A DNA stretch of 64,000 nt from Cyanophora paradoxa. Taxonomy: Eukaryota > Glaucocystophyceae > Cyanophorales > Cyanophoraceae. The stretch lies in NCBI GenBank assembly GCA_004431415.1, contig QPMI01000502.1:1-64000 (forward strand). The letters run 5' to 3'. The notes below the pieces were generated by a model that was not told the DNA's origin, did no database searches, and saw nothing but the letters and a program-made list of their open reading frames with translations. Position numbers and translations under genes: made by a program. How positions within the stretch are numbered: position 1 is the stretch's first letter; each line of letters opens with the position of its first letter. Shown in pieces: positions 1 through 9,269 of this stretch.

Positions 1-1177
1 TCAGAAGGGATTTGCGAAATCCTGATTGTTTAAGATTTTTGGCAATGGTCATCAATGTTTTGGATCTTTCTTCGAAAGCTGCTTTGTTTTCCTCATCCTT
101 GCTCTTTGACTATAATGCACAGCCCTTCCAAGGTATTGGGGACAACAAGACGGCTTATATCTAGGTAAATCTTAAGGTTTGTGTCATCAAGCTCCCAAAT
201 CCCAGTATCAGTATTGAGTTTGAACCATGACTTTTGGAGTATCTCCAAGTGTGTTTCAGAACCTCTTTGCATACTAAACTTACATCATAATGAGCGCCAC
301 CTGAACCAGCGGATTTATCTATAAGATTAAAGATATCAGATTGCATTCCAATGCAGATGAATCGTTTTTTGCAATTTCCACTGTAGCTTGACACAATGTA
401 TTTGTTATCATCTCCTTTAGCTTTCATAACATACCAGTTTTCGATTCATGTGAACCATTGCAGCATGGGCAATTGAGTCCCTTGTTAGCAGCATCAAAAG
501 TTAAAGCCAAGTTCAGTTTTAGAGATTATATTGGGATGCATAAATCCCATATCCACCAGCTCTTTGATAATATTGTTTTCCAGTTCATCATGTGAGGTAG
601 CATTAGCAGTATACTCACTCTTATAGATGTAGTTATCTATTATCCACTTTTTGAAGTCATCAGTAGGCTCATTGAAATCACAGGTATCATCCCATGGGGA
701 GATCACCCAAGCCTTGTTGACACTGGGACACACATGATCAATCCAGAAGTACCAGTTCCAGTGATTGTTTTCAGGTCAACCTTTTCAAAGCCTTTAAAGC
801 CAGGAGCCTTATCGGTGATTTTGAGTTTAGTGAACTCCTCAGGTCGTTTAAAGTAGACATGATAGCCTTTTTTAGTTTTTGCCATGGGCTGATTGCATCA
901 AAGTCATCAGGAAACATATCCCGGAATTTCTCAAAGTTCTCCTCATCATCGAAAGTCAATAACCATCATGTTGTCTGAGAGCAGAATGCCCCAAGATACA
1001 TACTGATTAGTTGCCAGCGCTTCCTCATACTTTTCCAGACCAAGCACCTCCCTTATGCTTGAAAACAGGGTCTTTGCTGTCAGGTTTCACCGGGATAATC
1101 ATGTTTTTGGCTAGATCCTCATCAGATCTGAGCCAGTTAGCGAGCGATTTGAGCGATTTAGTCTGTTTGGCGTTCAT
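1..1177 (-). pseudogene. Frameshifted AEP-type primase (D5-like primase-helicase N-terminus)
   Basis: Broken gene of the archaeo-eukaryotic primase superfamily, read leftwards from an ATG at 1177 and leaving the window at base 1. The pieces are in order. First comes a leader with KPDSKDPVFKHKGGAW. Next is the catalytic DxD segment MVIDFDDEENF (about 930-965). Then KKGYHVYFKRP (about 855-880), a VDLKTITGTG stretch (about 755-785), a Cys-containing segment near 440-490, and WFKLNTDTGIWELDD near 180-225, as seen ahead of D5-type helicases. At least five small indels change the frame (near 1045, 955, 890, 740 and 240), so no full protein can be made. Prim-Pol domains of this type sit in front of superfamily 3 helicases in virophages and large DNA viruses; any helicase part would lie beyond the window. 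A TATA-like repeat lies just upstream. Confidence 0.7.
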
Positions 1178-1197
1178 TTTCAGCGATTGGGGGTCCC

Positions 1198-1230
1198 TTT
1201 TATATATATAGAAGATTTTTCTTTAAGTAG
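1198..1230 (-). promoter_or_regulatory. TATA-like repeated promoter motif, copy 1
   Basis: A TATATATATAGAAGAT core followed by TTTCTTTAAGTAG, 20 bases upstream of the primase ATG on the minus strand. Nearly the same string recurs at 1663-1690 and 2523-2554, each time just upstream of a minus-strand gene. The position and repetition suggest a shared viral promoter; this is inference. Confidence 0.5.
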
Positions 1231-1390
1231 TTTTGGGTCCCCCAATCATTTTTTGTTGGAAATCGAGAAAGTATCCCTACGAAATATTTCCACACGACTT
1301 ATCGAGTGGTTCAGATACAAAAAGGATGAATGGGTATTTCAGCGAATAAACAGCATATCCCCAGCCTAGTAATATGCTGGGAAAAATAAT

Positions 1391-1645
1391 TTAGACATGT
1401 TTCAATTTTCTCCCTCTGTTTGAGTAAGGGACATCATACAAATACTTGACAAAGCAGACTGCATTGGCTGCATACTTTCGCTGACATGAACTGGCTATTT
1501 TCATGGCTCTATAAGTATCATCATTGTTATATAGATCTCTTAGCTGTGTGGCTATTTTTTCGTTAAACTTTTTGATTTGAGCCTTACCTTTTTCAGTTTG
1601 CTGATATCTTTTCATAGCTCTCTTCTGGGCTTCACTGAGTGGCAT
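1391..1645 (-). CDS. Small basic protein of element 1, unknown function
   Basis: 84 residues, Lys/Arg-rich, starting MPLSEAQKRAMKRYQQ. Nothing in it matches a catalytic family I know. Its short, basic, Tyr/Arg-repeated character resembles the small minus-strand gene at 21828-22103 in the neighbouring Polinton, which also lies close to polymerase and integrase genes. Both could be DNA-binding proteins, but that rests on composition alone. A copy of the TATA-like motif lies directly upstream of the ATG (1663-1690), which supports it being a real gene. The gap to the primase (1231-1390) holds nothing I recognise. Confidence 0.45.
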   Translation of the reverse strand: MPLSEAQKRAMKRYQQTEKGKAQIKKFNEKIATQLRDLYNNDDTYRAMKIASSCQRKYAANAVCFVKYLYDVPYSNRGRKLKHV

Positions 1646-1662
1646 TTTTCCTTTGTCTCTCT

Positions 1663-1690
1663 TAATATATATAGAGAATTCTTTAAATCA
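1663..1690 (-). promoter_or_regulatory. TATA-like repeated promoter motif, copy 2
   Basis: TAATATATATAGAGAATTCTTTAAATC just upstream of the small basic gene at 1391-1645. It is a diverged copy of the motifs at 1198 and 2523. Confidence 0.4.
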
Positions 1691-1761
1691 TTTTTTTGTT
1701 CTCTAACCTCTTTGTCCAAATCGCTCAATATACATAAGTTTGAAATGCTTACCTAGCAATG

Positions 1762-2496
1762 CTACAAATGGTTCAATTTCCAAGGTCTCCCATGTTTCTT
1801 GTCCTTATTCCATCTGCAATCTAATCCTTTTGCGATATCTTTTTTAAGATAAGGCACCTGAAACCCAGCAACCAATGTATTTGTTGTACTGAGTTCTGCA
1901 TACATTTCAATCAATGCAGATCTGCCCTCTCTGAACCTCTCTATATCATCTCTGCGAAGATTATCCATTTTCGGAATAAATTGGTTGCACCAAATCAGGA
2001 AAAGATTAACTGCATGTTTATTCCTTGCTCTTTCTTGTTCTAATTCTCTCTGTCTTCGCTCTCTTTCTTCTAATTCAAGCTGCCTCTTTCGAGCTTCCTC
2101 TTGTTTTTCAAGTTCTCTTTTTCTTTCCAGTTCTTCTTGCTTTAAAGCGATTCTGCACTTATTACAGAAATTATCCTTTCGGTTTTTATGCCGATCTCCA
2201 CATCTTTCACATATATCTTGACCTCTGGCACCCTTCGGAATAAATCGTAAAATGCAGCAATTCCCAACAATGACCACAATCTTTTTATTAACATGCAGAA
2301 TATAGCATTGCTCTTTAATTGGATGATCACAGGCGCAATGCTCAGACTCTGGAGGCAGGTCATAGTCACTTAATCCATATTTTGCAAGCTTTGCCCAAAG
2401 AGGGAGCGGTTTCCTGTTACTTCCAAGAGCAACATAATCATTGAAGTTATCAGATCCACAAAGCAACATTAAAGCCGCTTGAGCTTTTCCAGGCAA
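1762..2496 (-). CDS. Cys-rich coiled-coil protein with viral CxCxHPI-type zinc motif
   Basis: About 235-244 residues. The N-terminal third has CACDHPIKEQCYI followed by VIVGNCCILRF. This C-x-C-x-H-x-I...VG-x-x-C pattern turns up in uncharacterised zinc-binding proteins of large DNA viruses. A second Cys cluster, CERCGDRHKNRKDNFCNKC, follows, then a long Glu/Arg heptad stretch (about residues 117-160) that should form a coiled coil, then a globular tail. The open frame begins without an ATG near 2496; the first in-frame ATG is near 2469. An ATG close to the promoter motif (near 2517) opens a different frame, so one small indel has probably damaged the N-terminus. Function unknown. Confidence 0.5.
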   Translation of the reverse strand: MPGKAQAALMLLCGSDNFNDYVALGSNRKPLPLWAKLAKYGLSDYDLPPESEHCACDHPIKEQCYILHVNKKIVVIVGNCCILRFIPKGARGQDICERCGDRHKNRKDNFCNKCRIALKQEELERKRELEKQEEARKRQLELEERERRQRELEQERARNKHAVNLFLIWCNQFIPKMDNLRRDDIERFREGRSALIEMYAELSTTNTLVAGFQVPYLKKDIAKGLDCRWNKDKKHGRPWKLNHL

Positions 2497-2522
2497 TACG
2501 ATTTCTTCTCTGCCATTTTCCT

Positions 2523-2554
2523 TTTATATATATAGAAGATATTTCTTTAAGTAG
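2523..2554. promoter_or_regulatory. TATA-like repeated promoter motif, copy 3, between divergent genes
   Basis: TTTATATATATAGAAGATATTTCTTTAAGTAG lies between the minus-strand zinc protein and the plus-strand polymerase (ATG at 2626). It is the closest match to copy 1 and could drive both directions. Confidence 0.45.
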
Positions 2555-2625
2555 TTTTCATCAAATTTTGTGTTCAGAATTCCCCATTTAAAACCTCCGC
2601 TTTTAATAGGAACAAGTTAGGAACA

Positions 2626-5600
2626 ATGCCCCGAATTAGCAACAGACTTATTAGAGAAAAGAAATGGGAACTCATGGGATTACTGGGAACACTGTATGCA
2701 GCCCATGAAATCACAGAGGCTGAATATGACCGGGAAATCGGATTTATTTCAAGGGGCAGACCCACTTTAGCAAAATTAACCAGAAAAGCCAATACCCTCT
2801 ATGATAAAGTTGAAACTCTTGATGAACTCGATCGCCTGAGGCAAATAGAACCAGAGGCAGAAGATGGAACAGCTATGAATGAATTATATCGTTGGCTCAC
2901 ATACAGAGCCAGAAGGGAAGTTGTTGTAGATGTGATTGAATATTTAGATAGAATTGCAACCTCTCTACCAAAACGTTTAAGGATAGTCTGGATCAATTCA
3001 GGGCAATCAAAGTTCGCTTGTCGTTTATCTGCAAGTTCGTAAAAGTCAGCAATCCACAGGTTTGGATATCGAAATACATTTACAGCGATTATTTTGTATT
3101 AACCAAATCGAGAAATATTCGAACTGAGCTGAATAAAGCAGCCCAAATGTGTCAGGAACAGATGAATGTTGTTGATAGCTATCGATTGGAGAGAATCGAA
3201 ATGCTAAGAGTTGCTATTATGAGTTATGCCCCAACTGGTGGCTGCTATGTTAAAACACCAGAATCAATTGCAGCCAAGAGAGCCACAGTGAATATTCGAA
3301 ATATTGATGATTCTTGCTTTGAAAATGCCATTTTGGCATGGATCCATAGGAAAGATGTAAATTCCCACAAGAGGAGTGAGCTTACACAATATCGCAAATG
3401 GAAATACTCACCATCCACATACAATCCTTTGGCTCTCAATTTCGACAATATCCCATTCCCTGTTCCTTGTGATGCTGAAATCATTGATAAATTCGAAGCT
3501 CAAAATGCAGGCATTAGCATAAACATCTTTGGAATGGATGGAGATGTTATATATCCGCTGCATCAATCCAGCAACCCAGGCAGAAAGCAAAAGATTAATC
3601 TCATGCTCATTCATGATGATGAAGGGAATGGTCACTATATTACTATTATGTCACTCTCAAGACTTCTAAGAGTTGCCCTTGATAAAACCAAGGATCAAAA
3701 GTTACACTACTGTGATACATGCTTATCTCGATTCAGGTCTGAGGCTAAACTCACTGCTCATGTGGACTCAAACAGATGCATTGATTGGAGACTCTCAAAG
3801 GGAGTCACCCCTAAACCTGAAACCACAATAGAGTTTGGACTCAAAAACCTTAGGAAAACTGTTTGGCTTCCTGTTGTGGTCTACTGCAAGATTGAACATA
3901 GAAGCATCCCATTGATGCATCGAAATCCAAGAGGGAAGTCTCAGCAGTCAACCTGAGAGTAGTCACTGGGGCAGATGTTCAAGATTTTCGATTTGAGGGG
4001 CAGGATCCAATGGGAGGTCTCTTTGAATGCTTGGAGTCCAAAGCTAGAGAGCTGATCGATTTCCTGTTCACCAATATTCCCATGAATGAACTCACAGATG
4101 AGCAAAAGGCTGTTTACAGGGCTACTAAACACTGTTACCTTTGCAGTGAGAGGTTCACCAAGGAGAACTTCAAATGCAGAGATCATGATCACCACACAGG
4201 TCAGTACATTGCTCCTGCATGCAGAAACTGCAATCTTCATAGGAGAATCTCAAAGCAAACAAAAGTAGCAGTGGTTGTTGACCAAATGGATGACTGTGGG
4301 ACATTCATTTTCAGAAAAATAGCAGGCATGGGTGATAAAAGCGAATCGAAATCCTTTCGAAAAACTTTGATCAATACCTTTCATTGCAATGGGGTCTTTA
4401 CAAGTTCATTGATGCAAGTAATTTTATGGACTTTGGGGCTGCTGATGTAGATGAGTTAATGAGCAAATTCCAGGCTTTCAGAAGGCTTTCACACTCAGTA
4501 TATGGATTGGACCCAGTTCATTATGTATCTGCACCTGGGTTATCTTGGGATGCTATGCTTAGGACCACCAAGGCAAAAATAGAGCTTATAAGTGATGTAG
4601 AGCAATACGAATTTGTTGAGAGGGGAATCAGGGGTGGCTTTGCAACAATGCCTTGTAGGTATGCTGAGGCTGATGGTGAGAACTCCCATATAATGCTGTT
4701 TGATGCTAACAACTTGTATGGCTACTGTTTGAGTCAGCCAATTCCAGTTGGTGATTTTAGATGGGAGACCGAATTCAACCCACAAGATAACAGATCCAGT
4801 TTCCTGGAAGTTGATCTGGATTACCCAATTAGGCTATATCTAGACCACAGTGATTTCCCCCTAATTATTAACAAGAAAATAGTAGAATATGCCGAATTAT
4901 CACAATATCAAAAGAGCCTATTAGATCTCTCAGGAGAAGAGCTTGATAAGACCCCTAAGCTAACTGCAACCTTTGGTTCTGTGACCAACTATGTGATTTC
5001 TGAGCCTCTTCTACAGTATCTGTTGGACAAAGGGATGAAACTAAAGAAGGTTCACAGGGTCCTATCATTTACTGTGGCTCCTGTAATGAAACCCTACATT
5101 GAGCTGAACACTGATATGAGAAGGAAAGCAGTGAATAAATTTGAGGCTGATTTCTATAAGCTCATGAATAATTCAATCTATGGGAAATGCATTGAATCAT
5201 GTAGAGGTAGATCTGTGGTTAAGATTGCAAACAGTGAGAAACTATTTATGAAATATGCAGCCTCTCCATTGGTGAAATCAACAAGCCCATAAACGAAAAA
5301 GCAGTTGCCTTTGAGTTTTACACAAAGCATGTGAAACTAGATAAGCCTGTTGCAATTGGGGCTTATGTTTTGGATGCAGCCAAACTGCATAATTACCAGT
5401 TCTTCTATGATACTGTAAGGTCCCAATGGACAAAAGCAAAGTTACTATTCCATGATACTGATTCCTTCTGTCTATATATCGAATCTAAGACCTTACAAAA
5501 AGATATAGAGAATATATCTTATGCCTTGGACCTTGGAGGTGATTCAAGAATGACCCCAGGTAAATACAAAAATGAGATGCCAGGTTCTGCTATACTGGAG

Positions 5601-5867
5601 TATGTGGGTCTGAGAGCCAAAGTTTACAGTTTCAGAACAGCTGAGATTGAGAGGAGTAAGCTCTCTGGGACTTCAACTGAGGAACTCCAATTTAATGATT
5701 TTAAACAGTGTTTATTTGCAGGTATCAGCAAGACTGTGACTGCAAAGCAGAAAAGAAGGGCAGATCACACAATAATAGACACTGTGAGTAGAAGGGTTGC
5801 CCTAAACTGCTTTGATGCAAAGAGATACATCTTACCAGATGGTATTAATTCTGTTCCTTTTAATTAA
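2626..5867 (+). pseudogene. Protein-primed family B DNA polymerase of element 1, frameshifted
   Basis: Polinton/adintovirus-type pPolB spread over five open pieces: 2626-3042, 3018-3956, 4010-4450, 4384-5292 and 5331-5867. The joint length, near 1080 residues, fits the family and the 1108-residue homologue at 17277. Recognisable parts are an N-terminal segment with HYITIMSLSRLL and a CDTC zinc motif; an HNH-like block RDHDHHTGQYIAPACRNCN; polymerase motif A, LFDANNLYGYCLSQP; EVDLDYP; motif B, MNNSIYGK; and motif C, HDTDSF. The exonuclease I site reads VVYCKIEH, where family members normally have Asp at the Lys position. Four or so frame changes make it non-functional as it stands. It would have replicated a linear genome with terminal proteins. 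It directly precedes the integrase. Confidence 0.85.
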
Positions 5868-5870
5868 GAG

Positions 5871-7256
5871 ATGCCAGCAACTGGAAGAATAGTTAGGAGA
5901 ACCACTGAGCAACTACAAGGTAACCTACTGCCTATCACAGTTCCAAAGGAGGAAAAGGGGGAATCTCGAATTGTCAAAAAGTCTGAAATGAAAGAGCTTG
6001 TCCCAGTAGAGATCCCAGTTGCTATTGCAGTGAAAGAAACCAACAAGATTGCCAAGAGATTCTATGATGTGAGAACTGGTTATAAAGGGCTTCAAGCTAT
6101 GAGGGCTGAGTTACCAGATGAATCCTATAAGCAGTTGCAAGAGTTCTATAAAAAACAAGAAGTTGTTCAGATCAATGCACCTGCTATATCTAGGAAGAGA
6201 GATCCCATGGTCCCAATTAGGCAACCCCTTGATACCTATGTGATTGATTTGCTCTTTTTCCCAGCTTATAAGAAACAAAACAATGGCTATGATACATTTA
6301 TGACTGCAATGGAATCAACACTGAGAACTGGGTATATTATACCTATAAGAGATAAATCAGCTCTCACTACATTGGCTGCATTTAAACAGCTTGAGATGAG
6401 AGTGGCAAGACCAATAGTAAAGGTTCAATCAGATGCTGGAAGTGAGTTCCAAAATCGAATATTCCAGGAGTATTTATCTAGTAAATTCATAGAACACCAA
6501 GTGAGTGGAACTGCTGACCACAGAAGCCAAGGTCGAATTGAAGCCTTTAACAAGCAGATTAAGAGACTGATCACAAACTACTGCATAGCTAATAACACAG
6601 CTAGATTCTTTGATGTGTTAGGTGATATTGAGTATAATTACAATAATACAGTCCACTCAGCTACTAAGATGAAGCCAGGTGAAACTACAGAGGATCATTA
6701 TAGGTATATAGTGGGATTAGAAGATGAAAGATTCAAGAAATCAATAGCTTACCTTGATACCATGCAGCCTGGCATGTTTGTTAGAGTGAAAGTTGAGAAG
6801 AACCCCTTTGCTAAACAGGGTAACAATTGGTCTAGGATGGTTTACACTGTTGATAGTAGGGAAGGCTTTAAATTTAAGCTAAGGAGTCCCACTGGAGAGA
6901 TCATAGATAACAGGTTTGCTTTCCATGAGCTGTTGCCTGTGAATGCAGTTGAGTATCTAGAAACACCTACAGTGGATGCCTTGGAGCAAGCTAAAGAGGA
7001 AGCTAGGGTTGATGCTGCTATAAGGAGAGAGGGCATAGAAGCTGCTAATGAAGTCCCAGATAAGCCTTTGATAGAGGCTAGAAAGGAGAAGGCTGGGAAA
7101 GTTAACAGGGAACTCAAAAAGCTCACCATAGCAGGGACACAGAAACTTTCAGAAGTGAATAGCCAGAGATGGTATAATGACTTTCAGACTACTAAGGAGT
7201 CATATACAGCTCCTAAACCTCAAAGAACACTAAGAGAAAGGACCAAAACTAGCTAG
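5871..7256 (+). CDS. Retroviral-type (RVE) integrase of element 1
   Basis: 461 residues, apparently intact, starting 4 bases after the polymerase stop. The RNase H-like core has the DDE triad: Asp in TYVIDLLFF (about residue 126), Asp in VQSDAGSEF (about 188) and Glu in QGRIEAFNK (about 225). A basic SH3/chromo-like region follows (MFVRVKVEKNPF), then a charged helix. The extreme C-terminus, QRWYNDFQ...RTLRERTKTS, closely matches the end of the other integrase in this window (QRWYSSFQ...RTLRPRA). The enzyme would insert linear element DNA, giving short target duplications as Polintons do. It is the only large gene of this element that still reads through. Confidence 0.85.
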   Translation: MPATGRIVRRTTEQLQGNLLPITVPKEEKGESRIVKKSEMKELVPVEIPVAIAVKETNKIAKRFYDVRTGYKGLQAMRAELPDESYKQLQEFYKKQEVVQINAPAISRKRDPMVPIRQPLDTYVIDLLFFPAYKKQNNGYDTFMTAMESTLRTGYIIPIRDKSALTTLAAFKQLEMRVARPIVKVQSDAGSEFQNRIFQEYLSSKFIEHQVSGTADHRSQGRIEAFNKQIKRLITNYCIANNTARFFDVLGDIEYNYNNTVHSATKMKPGETTEDHYRYIVGLEDERFKKSIAYLDTMQPGMFVRVKVEKNPFAKQGNNWSRMVYTVDSREGFKFKLRSPTGEIIDNRFAFHELLPVNAVEYLETPTVDALEQAKEEARVDAAIRREGIEAANEVPDKPLIEARKEKAGKVNRELKKLTIAGTQKLSEVNSQRWYNDFQTTKESYTAPKPQRTLRERTKTS

Positions 7257-7744
7257 TTTGCTAGCCGAAAACTCGTTTTTTCAAAATATATGTATGACTG
7301 ATATACATATATGCATATGCTATACACATAGTCTTGTAGATCTTTTCAAGCGCTTCACAGCGATATGCAGAACGTTGCGTTTTGATGATCTGGTGATGAG
7401 ATATAACAGTTTGAAGATGCAAAAGTCACTTGCCATAGTAGACTTGGTGAAACATAGGTTTCCCACTGAGAACGCGATATATACGAATATATCCGCTGGT
7501 ATATATAAATGCTCCGACTATGAGAGTCGATGTGACGGGCGCGTTTATACGGTAGAAAAAAGAGGGAATTTTTTCCGATTTTTGATTATATATATGTATA
7601 TGTATATATATTTTTTAATTATTTTTTTCCAAACATTTTTTCTTGGTCAACCGGCAATACGGAGGTTTTGGTATATATAGTGTATATATGTCGTGACGTC
7701 ACGTGTATATATACGGTATATATGTCGTGACGTCATGCAAGATT

Positions 7745-7857
7745 TGTAATGTAAGAATTGTAAACATTGTAAGAATTGTAATGTAAGAATTGTAAGAATT
7801 GTAAGAATTGTAAGAATTGTAAGAATTGTAATGTAACTATTGTAAGAATTGTAATAA
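7745..7857. repeat. 9-bp tandem repeat (GTAAGAATT)
   Basis: About ten head-to-tail copies of GTAAGAATT, with a few variant units (GTAATGTAA, GTAAACATT). It looks like a minisatellite. Confidence 0.85.
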
Positions 7858-8443
7858 GTCGATACCCCGTCGCACATTACAACCGGGGGAACAAATACAA
7901 TTACAATTGGAACCCAAGAAATCCAAGAAAAGCATACAAACTGCTGTAACTCTTCACCAACTCATCCGTTTTAAAAACCGCGACCATCGCCGGAATCCTC
8001 TTTGCATCCTCTACACATCTATGCTACTTTCGCGAACTGGATCGTAGATTTGCCCGGGTTTGTGGGGCTGAATATGTCTCTTTTGTGGTCTGAAAGTCTG
8101 TATACCATCTCTGACTGTATGATCTCGAATAATCCACCTAAATCTACTTTATAGATAATCGTGATTACACCTGTGAAACCATCAATCTAACACTGCATTT
8201 AGTAAGCATCTGCCCTAGATTCCCCTATAATTAAAGTGGAATCAAGGTTGACTCATATTAATCGATAGTATATGGATTTTGTTACGAATTCAATGCAAGG
8301 GTTGACTAAGTGGGTTGAGTTGACTCAAATTTCACAGGAAATAACAATGAATCAGAGTATAAAATGCATTTTTTTTTGAATCAACTACACCAACTAACAC
8401 TGAGATTTTCACAATATATGAGGTCCTTACTGAATATGGTATG

Positions 8444-8534
8444 TGTCACAGGTGTCACAGGTCTATCCCAAAGTTTTCTATAGCATAAAAATGAACTCTC
8501 AAAAGTTTGGGATGGACCTGTGACACCTGTGACA
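8444..8534. repeat. Long hairpin 1 (34-bp arms)
   Basis: The left arm starts TGTCACAGGTGTCACAGGTC (8444-8477) and pairs with 8501-8534, leaving a 23-base loop. A related hairpin lies 197 bases on, and the flanking sequence (from ACTGAG at 8399 and 8596) is also similar, so this is a diverged tandem duplication. Confidence 0.8.
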
Positions 8535-8640
8535 CTCGATTATTTCATTTGTTTATTCAAGTAGAATTACATAGATAAACTTCTTACTTATTGTTACTGA
8601 GTTTTTCATTATAAAAGAGGATCTTACCATAAATGGTGTT

Positions 8641-8741
8641 GTTCACAGGTGTCACAGGTCTATCCCAAAGTTTTCACATATATAAAAATCAACTATCAAA
8701 AGTTTGGGATTGACCTGTGACACCTGTGACACCTGTGACAC
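8641..8741. repeat. Long hairpin 2, copy of hairpin 1
   Basis: The left arm 8641-8674 pairs with 8698-8741. The right arm has an extra CACCTGTGA unit compared with hairpin 1. Function unknown. Confidence 0.8.
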
Positions 8742-8982
8742 CCAATTTTCTAAGGGTCCCCCCTTAGACTCAACAAAACAATGATAAAATCATATAAGTT
8801 TCATGTATAATTACGATTGAATTCAATAAGAGATCGATTTGTTAATATAAACAAATGAATCATTTATGGATCTTAATCGAGTTTAGCGATATATTTCCGA
8901 TTAAATGAATTAAATTTAATTAAATTTAATCGAGAAAGTACATGAATATAATATCGATTAAATCAATTACCTTTTAGACCAA

Positions 8983-9269
8983 TCACACATAGTAAAATGC
9001 GGAGTTTTAACCAGAGGCAAGATCTAATTGAGATTCAGTTATATTATTCGGAAATATATACAGATTATCGATTGACTCAGTAAGACTAATCGGAAAATAA
9101 GAGAAATTTACGATAAAATATCGAAAAGAATACAAAATAATCGAAATAATTGAATATTCGATAAGATATACACAGATTATCGATTGATTGAAATAGAATA
9201 TACGAGATATATCAACAAAATCAATTAAGATAAGCCGAGGGTTAAAACTCCGCATTTTACTATGTGTGA
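8983..9269. mobile_element. MITE-like element with 30-bp terminal inverted repeats
   Basis: TCACACATAGTAAAATGCGG... at 8983-9012 is exactly reverse-complemented at 9240-9269. Together they enclose 227 bases of AT-rich, ATCGATT-rich sequence with no gene. CAA sits at both outer edges and could be a 3-bp target duplication, though three bases can match by chance. It ends the retrotransposon integrase coding region on that side. Confidence 0.55.

Larger units (their letters stand above)
7257..8982. other. AT-rich non-coding stretch right of element 1
   Basis: No supportable gene. It holds short TATATA runs with ACGTCAC palindromes (7680-7735), a 9-bp tandem repeat, two long hairpins, and ATCGATTAAAT-rich sequence (8880-8970). 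It may include the right terminal region of element 1, but no partner repeat is in the window to prove it. Confidence 0.4.

Noticed and set aside
49-1400. Plus-strand open frames at 1011-1369
   Set aside because: They oppose the primase relic and its promoter; Ser/Leu-rich translations look like antisense shadows.
7258-7877. Open frames over TATATA and GTAAGAATT repeats
   Set aside because: Repetitive low-complexity translations; no start context or domain.
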